Source: Candidatus Tepidiaquacellales bacterium OLB4/UTCHB1 | GTDB lineage: Bacteria > Bacteroidota > Ignavibacteria > Tepidaquicellales > Tepidaquicellaceae | NCBI GenBank assembly: GCA_002050165.1 | Contig: MWSW01000008.1 | Location: 21,934 to 85,933, forward strand | Reading direction: 5' to 3' | DNA length: 64,000 bases | Shown here: one piece after another, positions 1 to 9,503 of the stretch | Layout of the letters: the number at the start of each line of letters is the position of its first letter | How positions within the stretch are numbered: position 1 is the stretch's first letter | Program-made: the position numbers and the translations under genes | The notes under the pieces: generated by a model | Seen by the model: the letters and a program-made list of their open reading frames with translations, nothing else | Database searches by the model: none | Told to the model about the DNA's origin: nothing

Positions 1-1
1 G

Positions 2-109
2 ATTGTAAACACGGAAGATGGATTACTGATTTGCAAACGGGGCGACTCTCAAAACGTGAAGGAAGTTACTGACTATTTAAAACGAAAAGGACTTGATGAA
101 TTTATCTGA
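2..109 (+). CDS. Probable mannose-1-phosphate guanylyltransferase, C-terminal end only
   Basis: The reading frame enters from the left edge and stops with TGA at 107-109, giving the last 35 residues of a protein. The residues IVNTEDGLLIC followed by SQNVKEV and a basic helix resemble the end of the nucleotidyltransferase domain of GDP-mannose pyrophosphorylases (ManC type), where a V-[DN]-T-x-D-A-x-L-[IV]-C strand is followed by a Q-x-V-K helix. That enzyme makes GDP-mannose from mannose-1-phosphate and GTP for surface polysaccharides. The catalytic domain lies outside the window, so the call rests on this tail only; another sugar-1-phosphate nucleotidyltransferase remains possible. Confidence 0.5.
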   Translation: MVNTEDGLLICKRGDSQNVKEVTDYLKRKGLDEFI

Positions 110-168
110 GTAATAAAATTAATATGTAAAAAGAAATAAACCTTATTGAACGGATAAACAACATTACA

Positions 169-570
169 ATGAAACTCGATCATATAGGTATAGCAGTTAA
201 ATCTCTCAAGGATTCAGTTCCGTTATTTGAAAAAATTTTTAACGCCAAAGCTTCATCGCCGGAACACGTAGCAGAACAAAAGGTTATCGTTCAAAAAATC
301 AGAATTGAGAATATGGACATTGAAATTTTAGAAGGTACATCTCCTGATTCCCCTATTACTAAGTTTATTGAAAAAAAAGGTGAAGGTATTCACCATTGTT
401 CATTTCGGGTCAACGATATATTTGAGAAACTAAACTATCTTTCTGCCGGCGGGATCCGTTTAATTAACCAAACACCAAAGACCGGCGCAGACGATATGTT
501 GATAGCATTTCTTCACCCAAAATCCACCGGGAATATTTTAATGGAATTAACCCAGGAAAAACAGGGTTAG
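169..570 (+). CDS. mce: Methylmalonyl-CoA epimerase
   Basis: This 133-residue protein belongs to the vicinal oxygen chelate (VOC) superfamily. It opens with LDHIGIAV (His5) and carries GEGIHHCSF near residues 71-79 and LMELTQ (Glu126) near the end, the metal-ligand arrangement of methylmalonyl-CoA epimerase. The length matches the family. The enzyme interconverts the R and S epimers of methylmalonyl-CoA in propionyl-CoA metabolism, in the cytoplasm. It sits 14 bp upstream of uvrC on the same strand, so the two are probably cotranscribed, though their functions are unrelated. The methylmalonyl-CoA mutase and propionyl-CoA carboxylase genes are not in the window. Confidence 0.9.
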   Translation: MKLDHIGIAVKSLKDSVPLFEKIFNAKASSPEHVAEQKVIVQKIRIENMDIEILEGTSPDSPITKFIEKKGEGIHHCSFRVNDIFEKLNYLSAGGIRLINQTPKTGADDMLIAFLHPKSTGNILMELTQEKQG

Positions 571-584
571 TTTTTTTTACAGAG

Positions 585-2477
585 ATGAAAAACAATAGTG
601 ACAAAGGGGCGAACGATTACCTTTCTGCGAAACTCAGGAATCTGCCAGCATTACCGGGTGTTTATCAATTTAAAGATTCAAAGGGCAAACTTTTATACAT
701 CGGTAAAGCCAAATCTCTTCGGGACCGTGTCCGTTCTTACTTTCAGTCCCGCCAGCAATCTACTCGCCTGAGTGTGATGATAAAAAAAATTTCCGATGTA
801 GAAATAATTACCACCGATAATGAAGTTGAAGCTCTTATACTTGAACTTAATCTTATTCAGGAGCATAAACCAAGATACAATGTCAATCTCAAGGACGACA
901 AATCTTATCCGTACATTGTTATAACAAATGAACCATTTCCGAGGGTATTTCCAACAAGAAAGAAACGTAATGACGGTTCAAGATATTTTGGTCCATATAC
1001 CGACGTAAAAAATATGCGTTATGCGCTTAAGTCTGTTAGGGATATTTTTGCAATCAGATCGTGTAAGCTGAACCTTACAGAGGAAAGTATAGCTGCGGGG
1101 AAATTCAAAGTATGTCTCGACTATCATATTAACAAGTGTGACGGTCCGTGCGAGGGATTCCAGAGCAGAGAGGATTATAATAATATGATTGATCAGGTGG
1201 CGAAGTTACTCAATGGGAAAACAAACCAACTCCTGAGGGAAATGAAAAATTTAATGAATGAACATGCAGAAAGAATGGAGTTTGAAAAAGCTGCTAAACT
1301 CAGGGATAAAATTGAAGCAATCGAAGTATATTCATCAAGACAAAAAATGGTTGATGAAGAAATAAACGACCGTGATATCTTTGCAATTGAAAGGGAAGAT
1401 AACGATGCCTGTGGAATGGTGCTTAAAATAAGAGACGGCAAAGTTATCGGTAAAAGTCATTATATGCTTACAAATATTCTCGAAGAATCAAACGACAATA
1501 TTACTGAAAAATTTTTATCAAGCTATTACACCAAGTCCGATTATATTCCCGACCAGATTTATCTTGAAGAACAATTAGAAAATCAGAATACGCTCCTTGA
1601 ATGGTTATCGAAAAAGAAAAATTCAAAAGTTGAGTTTGTAATTCCCAGAATCGGAGAGAAAGCAAAACTTGTATTCATGGTAAAAAAGAATGCAAGGTTA
1701 ATGCTTGATGAATTACAACTAACCAAATTAAAACGAGAATTTATACCGCACTCGGTAGAGGCTTTGAAAAGGGATTTGAGATTGGATAAACTTCCCAAGA
1801 GAATTGAATGTTACGACATTTCGCATACGCAGGGGACTGATTCGGTAGCATCAATGGTAGTTTTCATTGACGGTAAGCCAAAGAAATCCGATTACAGAAA
1901 ATTCAAACTATACAATGTTATGAATCAGACCGGGATGCCCGACGATTTTCTTTCCATGCGTGAAGTGATATACAGACGGTTCAGAAAAATTGCGGAGAGA
2001 TCTTATACAACTGATGCTGAAATTAAAAGCGACGAGAGTTTCGGTTCACCACCCGATCTGATAGTCGTTGATGGCGGGAAAGGACAACTTAGTTCTGCGG
2101 TTAAGGTAATGTCTGACATCGGACTCAGTAATATCCCGGTAATCGGATTAGCTAAAAGGCTTGAAGAGGTTTATTTGCCCGGTAATTCTGAACCACAATC
2201 AATACCGCATATGTCGAGCGGATTAAAGTTGTTACAAAGATTGAGAGATGAAGCCCACCGATTTGCGGTTACATTTCACCGAGCACTTCGGGAGAAAAGA
2301 ACTTTAACAACTGAACTTAAAGAGATTCCGGGAATTGGCGAAGCGACTGCAAAGAAACTTCTTATAGAATTTGGTTCGGTTGATAAAATAAAGCAGATAA
2401 TAAAATCGAACTTCGATATAATTGAAAGGTCGGCCGGAAAGAAAACTGCCGCGAACTTAAAGGAATATTTTCAGTAA
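585..2477 (+). CDS. uvrC: UvrABC system protein C (excinuclease subunit C)
   Basis: This 630-residue protein has the full UvrC layout. A GIY-YIG nuclease domain lies at about residues 22-100 (GVYQF ... LLYIGKAKSL). Four cysteines at 160, 177, 185 and 189 match the positions that carry an iron-sulfur cluster in characterised UvrC proteins. A UVR motif that contacts UvrB lies near 215-248. An RNase H-like second nuclease domain with YDISH follows, and a C-terminal helix-hairpin-helix (IPGIGEATAKKLL) ends the protein. UvrC makes the 3' and 5' incisions in nucleotide excision repair. Its partner uvrB lies about 40 kb away at 42651-44681; uvrA is not in the window. No sign of damage. Confidence 0.97.
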   Translation: MKNNSDKGANDYLSAKLRNLPALPGVYQFKDSKGKLLYIGKAKSLRDRVRSYFQSRQQSTRLSVMIKKISDVEIITTDNEVEALILELNLIQEHKPRYNVNLKDDKSYPYIVITNEPFPRVFPTRKKRNDGSRYFGPYTDVKNMRYALKSVRDIFAIRSCKLNLTEESIAAGKFKVCLDYHINKCDGPCEGFQSREDYNNMIDQVAKLLNGKTNQLLREMKNLMNEHAERMEFEKAAKLRDKIEAIEVYSSRQKMVDEEINDRDIFAIEREDNDACGMVLKIRDGKVIGKSHYMLTNILEESNDNITEKFLSSYYTKSDYIPDQIYLEEQLENQNTLLEWLSKKKNSKVEFVIPRIGEKAKLVFMVKKNARLMLDELQLTKLKREFIPHSVEALKRDLRLDKLPKRIECYDISHTQGTDSVASMVVFIDGKPKKSDYRKFKLYNVMNQTGMPDDFLSMREVIYRRFRKIAERSYTTDAEIKSDESFGSPPDLIVVDGGKGQLSSAVKVMSDIGLSNIPVIGLAKRLEEVYLPGNSEPQSIPHMSSGLKLLQRLRDEAHRFAVTFHRALREKRTLTTELKEIPGIGEATAKKLLIEFGSVDKIKQIIKSNFDIIERSAGKKTAANLKEYFQ

Positions 2478-2605
2478 ATTTTTGTTATATAATGCAAAGC
2501 TTGATAAAACTGGATTCGAGATTGTATTCTTATTAAGTGAGTGTATTGATTAATCGGATAGTATTGGCATTTTAATTGTTTAGGTTTAATTTAAAAAAAT
2601 ATTAA

Positions 2606-2929
2606 ATGAAATTTGAATTCAGTCCGCACATTGCAATCAAAGTCAGAAAATATGACGATGCAATTAAATTTTACAAGGAAGTTCTCGGTATGGAGATTGT
2701 TAACCGAAAAGATTTCGAGACACATTTTAAAAAAGATGGGATTAATTTTTATATCGAGAATGACGAGAAGATGCCGGGTGTAACCTTTTTTGAATTCAAA
2801 GTTGACGACGTAAAAGAGACATTGAAACTAATGGAAGAAAACGGCTGTGTCCTGACACAGGTTTATTCAAACAAAAGCATAATGATGGCAGATCCGTTTG
2901 GAATTAAATATCATTTATGGGAGAAATAG
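2606..2929 (+). CDS. VOC family protein (glyoxalase/bleomycin-resistance fold)
   Basis: This 107-residue single-domain protein has two VOC half-modules: a first strand HIAIKV with the helix DDAIKFYKEVLGME, and a second half ending in DPFGIKYHLW. The DP-F-G-x-x-x-H ending is typical of glyoxalase/dioxygenase-type VOC proteins, with His9 and His103 plausible metal ligands. No substrate can be assigned. The next gene starts 2 bp after its stop codon, so the two are probably cotranscribed. Confidence 0.75.
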   Translation: MKFEFSPHIAIKVRKYDDAIKFYKEVLGMEIVNRKDFETHFKKDGINFYIENDEKMPGVTFFEFKVDDVKETLKLMEENGCVLTQVYSNKSIMMADPFGIKYHLWEK

Positions 2930-2931
2930 TA

Positions 2932-3246
2932 ATGAGAAAAGATTTTTCTTCAATGGTAGAATTGCTCCGATATCTGAAATCTGAAGGTTATACGGAGAAC
3001 TTCAATCTGAGAGAGAATTGTATTGTTTGTAGTGGCAGGGAAGAATATTTACCTCTCGATCAGTTTAAAATAGTTGACTTTTTTAGGTTTGAGGGTGAAT
3101 CAAATCCTGATGACAGTTCAATTGTATATGCAATTGAATCCAAAGACGGACTCAAAGGAGTATTGGTCAACGCTTATGGGACGTATTCAGATCCGCTATC
3201 AGACTTGATGGTGGAAAAACTGTCAATAAAAAGAAATATTTCTTAA
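2932..3246 (+). CDS. Conserved hypothetical protein of Bacteroidota
   Basis: I chose ATG 2932, not the in-frame ATG at 2917. It follows the TAG of the VOC gene by two bases and has GGGAGA about 8 bp upstream. The 104-residue product has the pattern of a small Bacteroidota family: an N-terminal helix, FNLRENCIVC, the acidic FEGESNPDDSSIVYAI, then GVLVNAYGTYSDPLS. Members are often labelled phosphoribosylpyrophosphate synthetase in databases, but the protein is far too short for that enzyme and shows no PRPP-binding loop. Function unknown. It converges with the ASCH gene, with only 7 bp between stop codons. Confidence 0.65.
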   Translation: MRKDFSSMVELLRYLKSEGYTENFNLRENCIVCSGREEYLPLDQFKIVDFFRFEGESNPDDSSIVYAIESKDGLKGVLVNAYGTYSDPLSDLMVEKLSIKRNIS

Positions 3247-3253
3247 TAACCGG

Positions 3254-3730
3254 TTACATTTCCATCACAAATTTGCCGACGAGCTCAAACCTGAGGCAAA
3301 CGATTTCGTCATCTTCGGAAAACTCCCGATCCATTAATTTACACTCCCGGTTGAAAAATTTCAAATGTGCCTCGCGCCAATACTGAAAAGAGCCGTCACC
3401 TTCTCCTTCGTCCTTTGCAAAATCTTCACTAATCTGGTTAAACGGTTTAATTTCAACTTCGGTATATTGAATCGCAGCAGCAGGTTCGTCGTTCCAATCG
3501 AGCACAATTTCAATATCGCCGACAGTAGGAACCGGTTCTTCAAATTTTTTCCATGATTCAAGCAATCCGCATGTAGCTGTTTTTTTCCCCTCCAGAATAA
3601 GGGCTATCAGATAATCTGACATTGCTTTTGAATCACCGAACTTTCCTGTGGATGGTTTCTCTGTATTGATATCAAACCCCGATTCTTTTAATCGGTCCGC
3701 GAAAAGTAAAGTATTTTCTGTTATAATCAT
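3254..3730 (-). CDS. ASCH domain protein
   Basis: This 158-residue protein has the ASCH (PUA-like fold) signature: FGDS near residues 32-35, then the LEGKKTATCGLLESW segment, and a C-terminal strand VCLRFELVG. ASCH domains are thought to bind RNA or modified nucleosides, and some (YqfB type) are amidohydrolases acting on N4-acetylcytidine. Which of these applies cannot be read here. It is a single gene on the minus strand, converging with the preceding hypothetical gene. Confidence 0.75.
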   Translation of the reverse strand: MIITENTLLFADRLKESGFDINTEKPSTGKFGDSKAMSDYLIALILEGKKTATCGLLESWKKFEEPVPTVGDIEIVLDWNDEPAAAIQYTEVEIKPFNQISEDFAKDEGEGDGSFQYWREAHLKFFNRECKLMDREFSEDDEIVCLRFELVGKFVMEM

Positions 3731-3932
3731 AAAAATAGAATTTCGATAAAAATAAAAAAATATGGTTTGAATTAATATTATTTAAGGAACGATATTAATT
3801 TTTAAATTAATCAGAAAGTTCAATATAGCGCAGCCGGAAAATTAGCTTTTATAAAAACTCAGTTCTGCAGGTTCTGGATTTTAACTTAATCTTCTTGAAT
3901 AGCATTTGTAATTTTGCAATCAGATTCTGTAA

Positions 3933-5405
3933 TTGATTAGGGTAATATATTTAATAGCAGCACTTTTTATTTTTTCCTGCAATAACCGGCAGGCAAAAAT
4001 TTCCAATCGTACAAATTCTGATACTTTGCCGAATAAACAATCTGGTGAAAATTTTCAGATATTGATAGGTACGTTCAGAGGTTCAGCGCAACGAAATTAT
4101 TACGGCAAAAACCCGCCGGATTCACTCAATGTTAAATGGAAAATTCATCTCGGTATTGGCAAATCCTCTTCATACCGAAAAAACGGAAATCAATATTGGC
4201 AAGGTGCGGGATGGACAGGGCAACCGTTGCTTACTTTGGAAAACGATTCGCTTTATTTGTATCAGGGTTCACTTGACCACAATCTTAAAAAATTCAGAGT
4301 TTCTGATGGAAAGCTTATCTGGGAATATAAATTTGATGACGTCATTAAAGGTACCGGAACGATTTTTGCGCTGACTTCAGAATCAGATTTGACAAGAAAG
4401 TATGTTATTGCTCAGGGAAGTCGTCGCGGTTACGGAACGACACTTAGTTCAAAATATGCATTTAGTTTCAGAGCAATATCTGCTATTACCGGGGAATCAA
4501 TCTGGAAGTTCAACGTCAGGCAAACTCAAAGTTTCAGCCGGGACGCAGACGGATCTCCATTATTGATTAACGATACTTTGTATGCAGGTTTTGAAAACGG
4601 GGTTTTCTCTGTGATGGATCCGTTAAGGTTTAATGATAAATTAAACTACACGACACCGCTTATTATAAAAGAAATTAATTTATTTCCAAAAGCGCCAAAC
4701 CGGTCAAATATTGTAATTGAGTCTTCCCCTGTTTTATTGGGACAAAGAATATATATAGCAGCGGGAAGTGGATCAGTGTACGGATATAACCTTAATACAA
4801 AAACAATTGACTGGGTATATCCAATCGGTTCAGATCTTGACGGTACCCCTGCTGTTTCTAACGATAGTTGTTTACTCGTGCCGGTCGAAAAACAGTACAT
4901 TCCCGGCAATGGCGGATTGCTTAAACTTAATCCTAATGTGGAACCCGAAAATTCAGTTGAGTGGTTTTTGCCTACAGGAAATAAAAATTTTCTTGATTGG
5001 GCAGGTGGAATTGTCAGCTCTCCAGCAGTGAATACTTTGTATGAAAAAATTAATAATCGTAACCTTGCTGTCGTTTCCGGAATTGACGGTTATCTTTATC
5101 TGATAGATACTGATTCTATCAATGCTTCCGGAAAAGTAAAAGGTTTCGATAACAGCAGATTTTTTAATTCACCTGTGATTTACGATAAATATAAAATCGG
5201 TCAGTCTATTTCGTCGCCGTTAATAATAGACGATATTGTTATTGCTGCAAGCTATAACGGATTGTACTTATTCAGAGTGAACGATGAATTAAAACTGATG
5301 CTAACTGATGACTTCAGAACAACTTTTGAAGCAACACCGATAGTTTACGACGGTAAGATTTACATAGGATCAAAAGATGGATTTTTATACTGCTTTGGAA
5401 ATTAA
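3933..5405 (+). CDS. PQQ-like beta-propeller lipoprotein
   Basis: This 490-residue protein starts with TTG. That start is supported because the signal sequence begins there: a short hydrophobic stretch ends at FIFSC, a loose Bacteroidota lipobox. The body is built of repeats of the type YLYQGSLDHNLKKFRVSDGKLIWEY, IYIAAGSGSVYGYNL and IYIGSKDGFLYCF, the blades of a PQQ-binding-like (BamB-like) propeller. It is probably a surface or periplasmic lipoprotein with a binding or scaffold role; no dehydrogenase active site is seen. It precedes the DUF1287 lipoprotein by 30 bp and may be cotranscribed with it. Confidence 0.7.
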   Translation: MIRVIYLIAALFIFSCNNRQAKISNRTNSDTLPNKQSGENFQILIGTFRGSAQRNYYGKNPPDSLNVKWKIHLGIGKSSSYRKNGNQYWQGAGWTGQPLLTLENDSLYLYQGSLDHNLKKFRVSDGKLIWEYKFDDVIKGTGTIFALTSESDLTRKYVIAQGSRRGYGTTLSSKYAFSFRAISAITGESIWKFNVRQTQSFSRDADGSPLLINDTLYAGFENGVFSVMDPLRFNDKLNYTTPLIIKEINLFPKAPNRSNIVIESSPVLLGQRIYIAAGSGSVYGYNLNTKTIDWVYPIGSDLDGTPAVSNDSCLLVPVEKQYIPGNGGLLKLNPNVEPENSVEWFLPTGNKNFLDWAGGIVSSPAVNTLYEKINNRNLAVVSGIDGYLYLIDTDSINASGKVKGFDNSRFFNSPVIYDKYKIGQSISSPLIIDDIVIAASYNGLYLFRVNDELKLMLTDDFRTTFEATPIVYDGKIYIGSKDGFLYCFGN

Positions 5406-5435
5406 ACTTAAAACCTTTTTCTTTGTATTAAAAAA

Positions 5436-6131
5436 ATGAAGATGAATTTTCTGGTTTTAATACTGCTCGTGTTTTTTGTTTGCAATGAAGACAGCAATGA
5501 AAACATCCGTATATCAAAAGAAATCGAGACAATAGAAAAATTGACCACTCCCGACAGTTTACTTACGCCCGGTCAAAGGAAAGTTTTAAACGGTGCTAAG
5601 TTAACGTTGCGACACGGTTATGAATACGATATGACAATGGGTTATTATATTACGGAATATAACGATAAAGGTCAGTACATCGGAGAGCGGGTTTTCCCGG
5701 GTGGTGATATTAATCCGGACATTGGGGTCTGTACGGATGTGATCATACGGGCGTTACGATTGGGTGAAGTTATAGACCTTCAGAAAGCGCTGAATGAAGA
5801 TATTAAAAAAGCCGTTAAAGATTATCCAATGCACCGATGGGGTTCTAAAAAGCCAGACCCAAATATTGACCAGCGGAGAGTCATGAACCTCGAAGTGTGG
5901 TTTGGAAAGTACTGGACCCAGTTGAATACAGAAGGTGACTGGCAACCCGGAGATATAGTGGTTTGGGATATGGCAAAAAGCGGAAACAGTGACCACATTG
6001 GAATTGTATCCGATAAAATTGTAAACGGAAGGTATTGGGTTATTCACAATCACCCCGACCCGGGATTTGTAGCAGAAGAGGATAAACTTTTTTACTGGAA
6101 AATCAGTGGGCATTACAGGATAAAAGAATAA
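5436..6131 (+). CDS. DUF1287 family lipoprotein (NlpC/P60-like fold)
   Basis: This 231-residue protein has a lipoprotein-like N-terminus (LLVFFVC). The mature part matches DUF1287. It contains a cysteine in DIGVCTDVIIRAL, the tract WQPGDIVVWDM, a histidine in SDHIGIVSD and a second in VIHNHPDPG. The order Cys ... GDIV ... His is that of papain-like NlpC/P60 hydrolases, so a cell-wall amidase or peptidase activity in the envelope is likely but unproven. It follows the propeller lipoprotein closely. Confidence 0.75.
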   Translation: MKMNFLVLILLVFFVCNEDSNENIRISKEIETIEKLTTPDSLLTPGQRKVLNGAKLTLRHGYEYDMTMGYYITEYNDKGQYIGERVFPGGDINPDIGVCTDVIIRALRLGEVIDLQKALNEDIKKAVKDYPMHRWGSKKPDPNIDQRRVMNLEVWFGKYWTQLNTEGDWQPGDIVVWDMAKSGNSDHIGIVSDKIVNGRYWVIHNHPDPGFVAEEDKLFYWKISGHYRIKE

Positions 6132-6349
6132 AAATTTTCTGATAAAAAATCAGAATCATTCTATTAAATTGAATCATAAAATAATGAAATGATTATTTCA
6201 ATCGTCAATCTTCAAAGGTTATGGGCAGATTCCCGATTAATAATTCTAAAACTTAAAGGACGTATAAATTTCAACAACAAAAAATAAAAAGTCATTTATA
6301 TCTAACTCAAAATTACGATTTCAGATTTTTATATTTACAGAAAAGTTTA

Positions 6350-6766
6350 ATGAAACTCGAAGTAGAAAAGTTTATCAACAGCTCACCGAGAAATTTTTAT
6401 AATAACTTTACAGTTCCTGAGCAAGCAACAATCTGGCAACAGATGGAAGTCAAAGCGTCTGTAACAATTGGAGGAAGTTTTGAGAATGAAAACGGCGATA
6501 AGTGGACCTATACTGAATTACGACCGTTTGAGCGGGTTGCGTTTAAATGGAACAGAAACGACCTTTCCCCCGGAAGTGATGTAACAATCAATATTATTCT
6601 AATTGACTACGAAACTATAAAAATTCTCGTTGAACACACAGGTATTCACGATGAAAATTCATTGAAACAATTAAAGGAATATTGGGAATGGACATTAGAC
6701 AACATCAAGGCATTTTTAGAAACAGGATATCCGCTCAATAAAAACGATTGGGAAGGTAACCGATAA
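6350..6766 (+). CDS. SRPBCC/AHSA1-like protein
   Basis: This 138-residue protein has the START-like helix-grip fold seen in AHSA1 (Hsp90 ATPase activator homologue) family proteins: an N-terminal strand ending in a Pro-rich turn, the IGGSFENENGDKWTYTEL hairpin, PFERVAFKW, a central strand with HTGI, and a C-terminal helix YWEWTLDNIKAFLETG. Such proteins have a hydrophobic pocket; the ligand is unknown. The 218 bp upstream are AT-rich. They hold only a weak hairpin near 6137-6155 without a T-run. Confidence 0.7.
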   Translation: MKLEVEKFINSSPRNFYNNFTVPEQATIWQQMEVKASVTIGGSFENENGDKWTYTELRPFERVAFKWNRNDLSPGSDVTINIILIDYETIKILVEHTGIHDENSLKQLKEYWEWTLDNIKAFLETGYPLNKNDWEGNR

Positions 6767-6787
6767 TATTTAAAGTTTACCGCGTAT

Positions 6788-8284
6788 TTATTTGCTAATT
6801 CCCTCCTGCAAAAACTTCATTTGTTTTTCAATCCATTCATCGAACGGAAAATAATCGAAAACATTTTTTTCGTACTTGTCATTTCTCAGGATTTCCAGTT
6901 CACGTTTTATATCAATCATTTTATCAAGTTTTTCGATTTCGTTTTTAAACGAAGGGAGTTTTTTTATAAATCCGAGGAGAATTGTTTCCATCTTGAAAGG
7001 ACGTTTTGCCTTTTCCAGATAGCGGAACTTAGAGTTGATTAAATGCTTAACCAAAGTATGATTTCCAAGTTCGTAGTGAATGAGAATATTAACAAGCTCA
7101 GCGTAGTATTTAATATCTTGTCTTATTTTTATAATTTCATCGTTGAGTAATTCATTATTGAAATTTAAGGCTTGTTCGGTTTCGTCAGATAAAACAAGAA
7201 CATTTACCATTGTAAAAAAAAGCAATATCCTGAAGTTATTATCGAAATTATTTTTTCTACTTCTCAATGAACCTAGAATTTCAGGAATTAACTCAGCAGC
7301 TTTTTTATATTTCCGCTGTTTGAAAAATATTTGAAGTAATCCATAGTTCTTAATTATAAAGAAATCATTTTCATCAATAGTCCCTTTCGAATAAAACTTT
7401 TCCGCAACCCGGATGAACTTGTTAGCCTCTCTAAAATTTTTCAACCGGATGTTTAATAATATCAGATAAATTAAAATATCTCCGTTGTAATTAAAAAGCC
7501 GGTCTTCAAACTGCAGAGGGTTATTCTGGATTATCTCAAACCTCTTCAGACAATACTGTTTCATTTTTTCAAAATCGCCCAACAAATCTGAAAGGTGCAT
7601 CAACTCCCGGTAATAAGCCTCTTTTGCCATTACAGATAAAGCATTCTGTGGTGTTCTCATCAACTCGTGATTGAGCTTTGTGTTTACAAAATCGGTTAGC
7701 GAATCGTCCCTGATTCTTCCATGCAACCTGAAAAAGTTTACAGTTTCAACGATAAGGTTTGAATACGCATTGTAATTTTCTGTGATTCTTTTAACTTCTT
7801 CCTCTTGTCTGAGAATTTCTGATTCGTCTTTATATTTAATCACCTTTTTAAAAAATACCACTTTCTCCATTTCAATAAATTGAAGCTGGAAATTAAATCT
7901 CTCCGTTTTCTCCGCTAAACGTTTTCCTGTTCTGATATTTGAGAAAAACTCTTTATACATACCGCGCGCGTAAAAAATTTTGCAGTTTTGAATTATGTCG
8001 CACAGTTTCAAGTCGAGGGATTTTTCGGAATGAAACGACAGGAGGCTTTTCATTATCAGCCGGTAGAGGTAGTTCTTTGTAAAAGGGAGTTGTTTTATGA
8101 ACTTTTCATTCTTAAACTTTTCTCTTATCGCACTCTCGTTGTACTCATCGAGAGTTTCAAGTTCATCGAAAAGTTTTATGTAATTTTTCTCTCCGCCCTG
8201 AAGGGATGCGAAAAGTTTAAAATATCTCTTTTCGCTTTTTGTAAGCGATTTTATGAGACCAAACAGTTCTGTACTTAATTTCAT
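6788..8284 (-). CDS. Helical-repeat (TPR-like) protein of unknown function
   Basis: This 498-residue, strongly charged and mainly helical protein has no signal peptide. Its start, LFGLIKSLTKSEKRYFKLFAS, is a recurrent N-terminus of Bacteroidota proteins with TPR-like arrays. Downstream the Tyr/Phe/Lys-rich helices, for example NFREANKFIRVAEKFYSKG and KYKKAAELIPEIL, look like degenerate TPRs. It probably works as a protein-interaction scaffold in the cytoplasm. Nothing around it suggests a partner: the SRPBCC gene converges on it and the SDR gene diverges. Confidence 0.5.
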   Translation of the reverse strand: MKLSTELFGLIKSLTKSEKRYFKLFASLQGGEKNYIKLFDELETLDEYNESAIREKFKNEKFIKQLPFTKNYLYRLIMKSLLSFHSEKSLDLKLCDIIQNCKIFYARGMYKEFFSNIRTGKRLAEKTERFNFQLQFIEMEKVVFFKKVIKYKDESEILRQEEEVKRITENYNAYSNLIVETVNFFRLHGRIRDDSLTDFVNTKLNHELMRTPQNALSVMAKEAYYRELMHLSDLLGDFEKMKQYCLKRFEIIQNNPLQFEDRLFNYNGDILIYLILLNIRLKNFREANKFIRVAEKFYSKGTIDENDFFIIKNYGLLQIFFKQRKYKKAAELIPEILGSLRSRKNNFDNNFRILLFFTMVNVLVLSDETEQALNFNNELLNDEIIKIRQDIKYYAELVNILIHYELGNHTLVKHLINSKFRYLEKAKRPFKMETILLGFIKKLPSFKNEIEKLDKMIDIKRELEILRNDKYEKNVFDYFPFDEWIEKQMKFLQEGISK

Positions 8285-8419
8285 ACATTATGTGTTTAAA
8301 TTGATACAGAACCCTCCCCCAAAGTACCGGTAAATTGATGTAGAACTAAACATGAAACATATAAAAATACTATACGAAATAAAAGCAAAAATTAATGAAA
8401 GTAAAAAAAATCTAAATCA

Positions 8420-9421
8420 ATGAACATTCTGGTTATAGGTGGAACGAAGTTTATCGGGTATTTTGTAACGAGGCAACTGGTTGAACGGGGGCATTCAGTT
8501 TTTCTGTTTAATAGGGGGAATAATCATACAGATTTTCCTGAAAATATTATCCACATTAAGGGAGATAGAAAGGATTTACTTTCCTTCAAACGCAAATTTG
8601 ATTCTATTCAAGCGGATGTAATTGTAGATATGATTCCAATTGGCGATGAGGATTCCAATAATTTAATGAAAACCGCATCAGGAATTGTTGGGAGAGTAGT
8701 TGCAATCAGTAGTTGCGACGTTTACCGTGCGTATGGCAGATTGACAGGTCTCGAACCGGGACCACCGGATGTTACACCACTCACGGAATTATCCCCGTTG
8801 CGGGATAAACTTTTCCCGTTCAGATATCACGCAAAATCTAATGGTATGAAAAGGTATGAAAAAATTCTGGTGGAAAGAAATGTGTTAAATCACGATTCCA
8901 TAAAGGGGACAATTTTAAGGCTGCCTATGGTTTACGGTCCTAAGGATTATCAATTCAGGTTTCACCAATATCTTCAGCGAATGGACGATAATAGAAAGTT
9001 CATAATTATAGATGGACGAACAGCCGGATGGAAAACAACCAGGATTTACGTTGAAGACGCTGCCCATGCAATTGTATTGGCAATTGAGAACAAGAACGCA
9101 GAAGGTGAAATTTTTAATGTTGCGGAAACGTCTATCTTTACCGAAAAAGAATTTATCCAAAGGATTGCACATATTGTTGGCTGGACAGGTGAAGTAATAA
9201 TTTATCCCGCGAAAAGTGATGATGAGTTTCCTCAACAAGATCTTGTTATTGATTCAACAAAAATAAGGAACCTTTTAAAATATGAAAGTTTAACAACAGA
9301 AGAAGAAGCGTATAACAGGACGATAAACTGGGAACGTGCAAACAGGGTGAAAGAGATGAAGTTGAATTATAATTTTGACGATGACCTTTTTAAAGAATAT
9401 ATCCACTCTCACAGAAACTAA
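8420..9421 (+). CDS. NAD-dependent epimerase/dehydratase family protein
   Basis: This 333-residue extended SDR has the nucleotide-binding motif GGTKFIG at residues 7-13, the strand-turn HSVFLFNRG, SSCDVYRAYG in the catalytic-serine region and RLPMVYGPKD. It lacks the standard YxxxK in its usual spacing, so it is closer to the atypical SDRs related to chloroplast CSP41 than to a typical sugar epimerase. The substrate is unknown. A hairpin with a T-rich tail follows its stop. Confidence 0.7.
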   Translation: MNILVIGGTKFIGYFVTRQLVERGHSVFLFNRGNNHTDFPENIIHIKGDRKDLLSFKRKFDSIQADVIVDMIPIGDEDSNNLMKTASGIVGRVVAISSCDVYRAYGRLTGLEPGPPDVTPLTELSPLRDKLFPFRYHAKSNGMKRYEKILVERNVLNHDSIKGTILRLPMVYGPKDYQFRFHQYLQRMDDNRKFIIIDGRTAGWKTTRIYVEDAAHAIVLAIENKNAEGEIFNVAETSIFTEKEFIQRIAHIVGWTGEVIIYPAKSDDEFPQQDLVIDSTKIRNLLKYESLTTEEEAYNRTINWERANRVKEMKLNYNFDDDLFKEYIHSHRN

Positions 9422-9446
9422 GACCGTTATAAACGGTTTCTGTTTC
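9421..9446 (+). terminator. Probable intrinsic terminator after the SDR gene
   Basis: The arms ACCGTT (9423-9428) and AACGGT (9432-9437) are separated by a 3-nt loop and followed by a T-rich run interrupted by C and G. It begins right after the stop of the SDR gene. The stem is short, so this is a moderate call. Confidence 0.45.
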
Positions 9447-9503
9447 GTATTATAACTTTCAAAAACATTAACACATATACGGAATAATTTAAAAAAATCA
9501 AAA

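Noticed and set aside
6137..6155. Hairpin TTCTGAT/ATCAGAA after the DUF1287 gene
   Set aside because: AT-rich 7-bp stem without a T-run; too weak to call a terminator.
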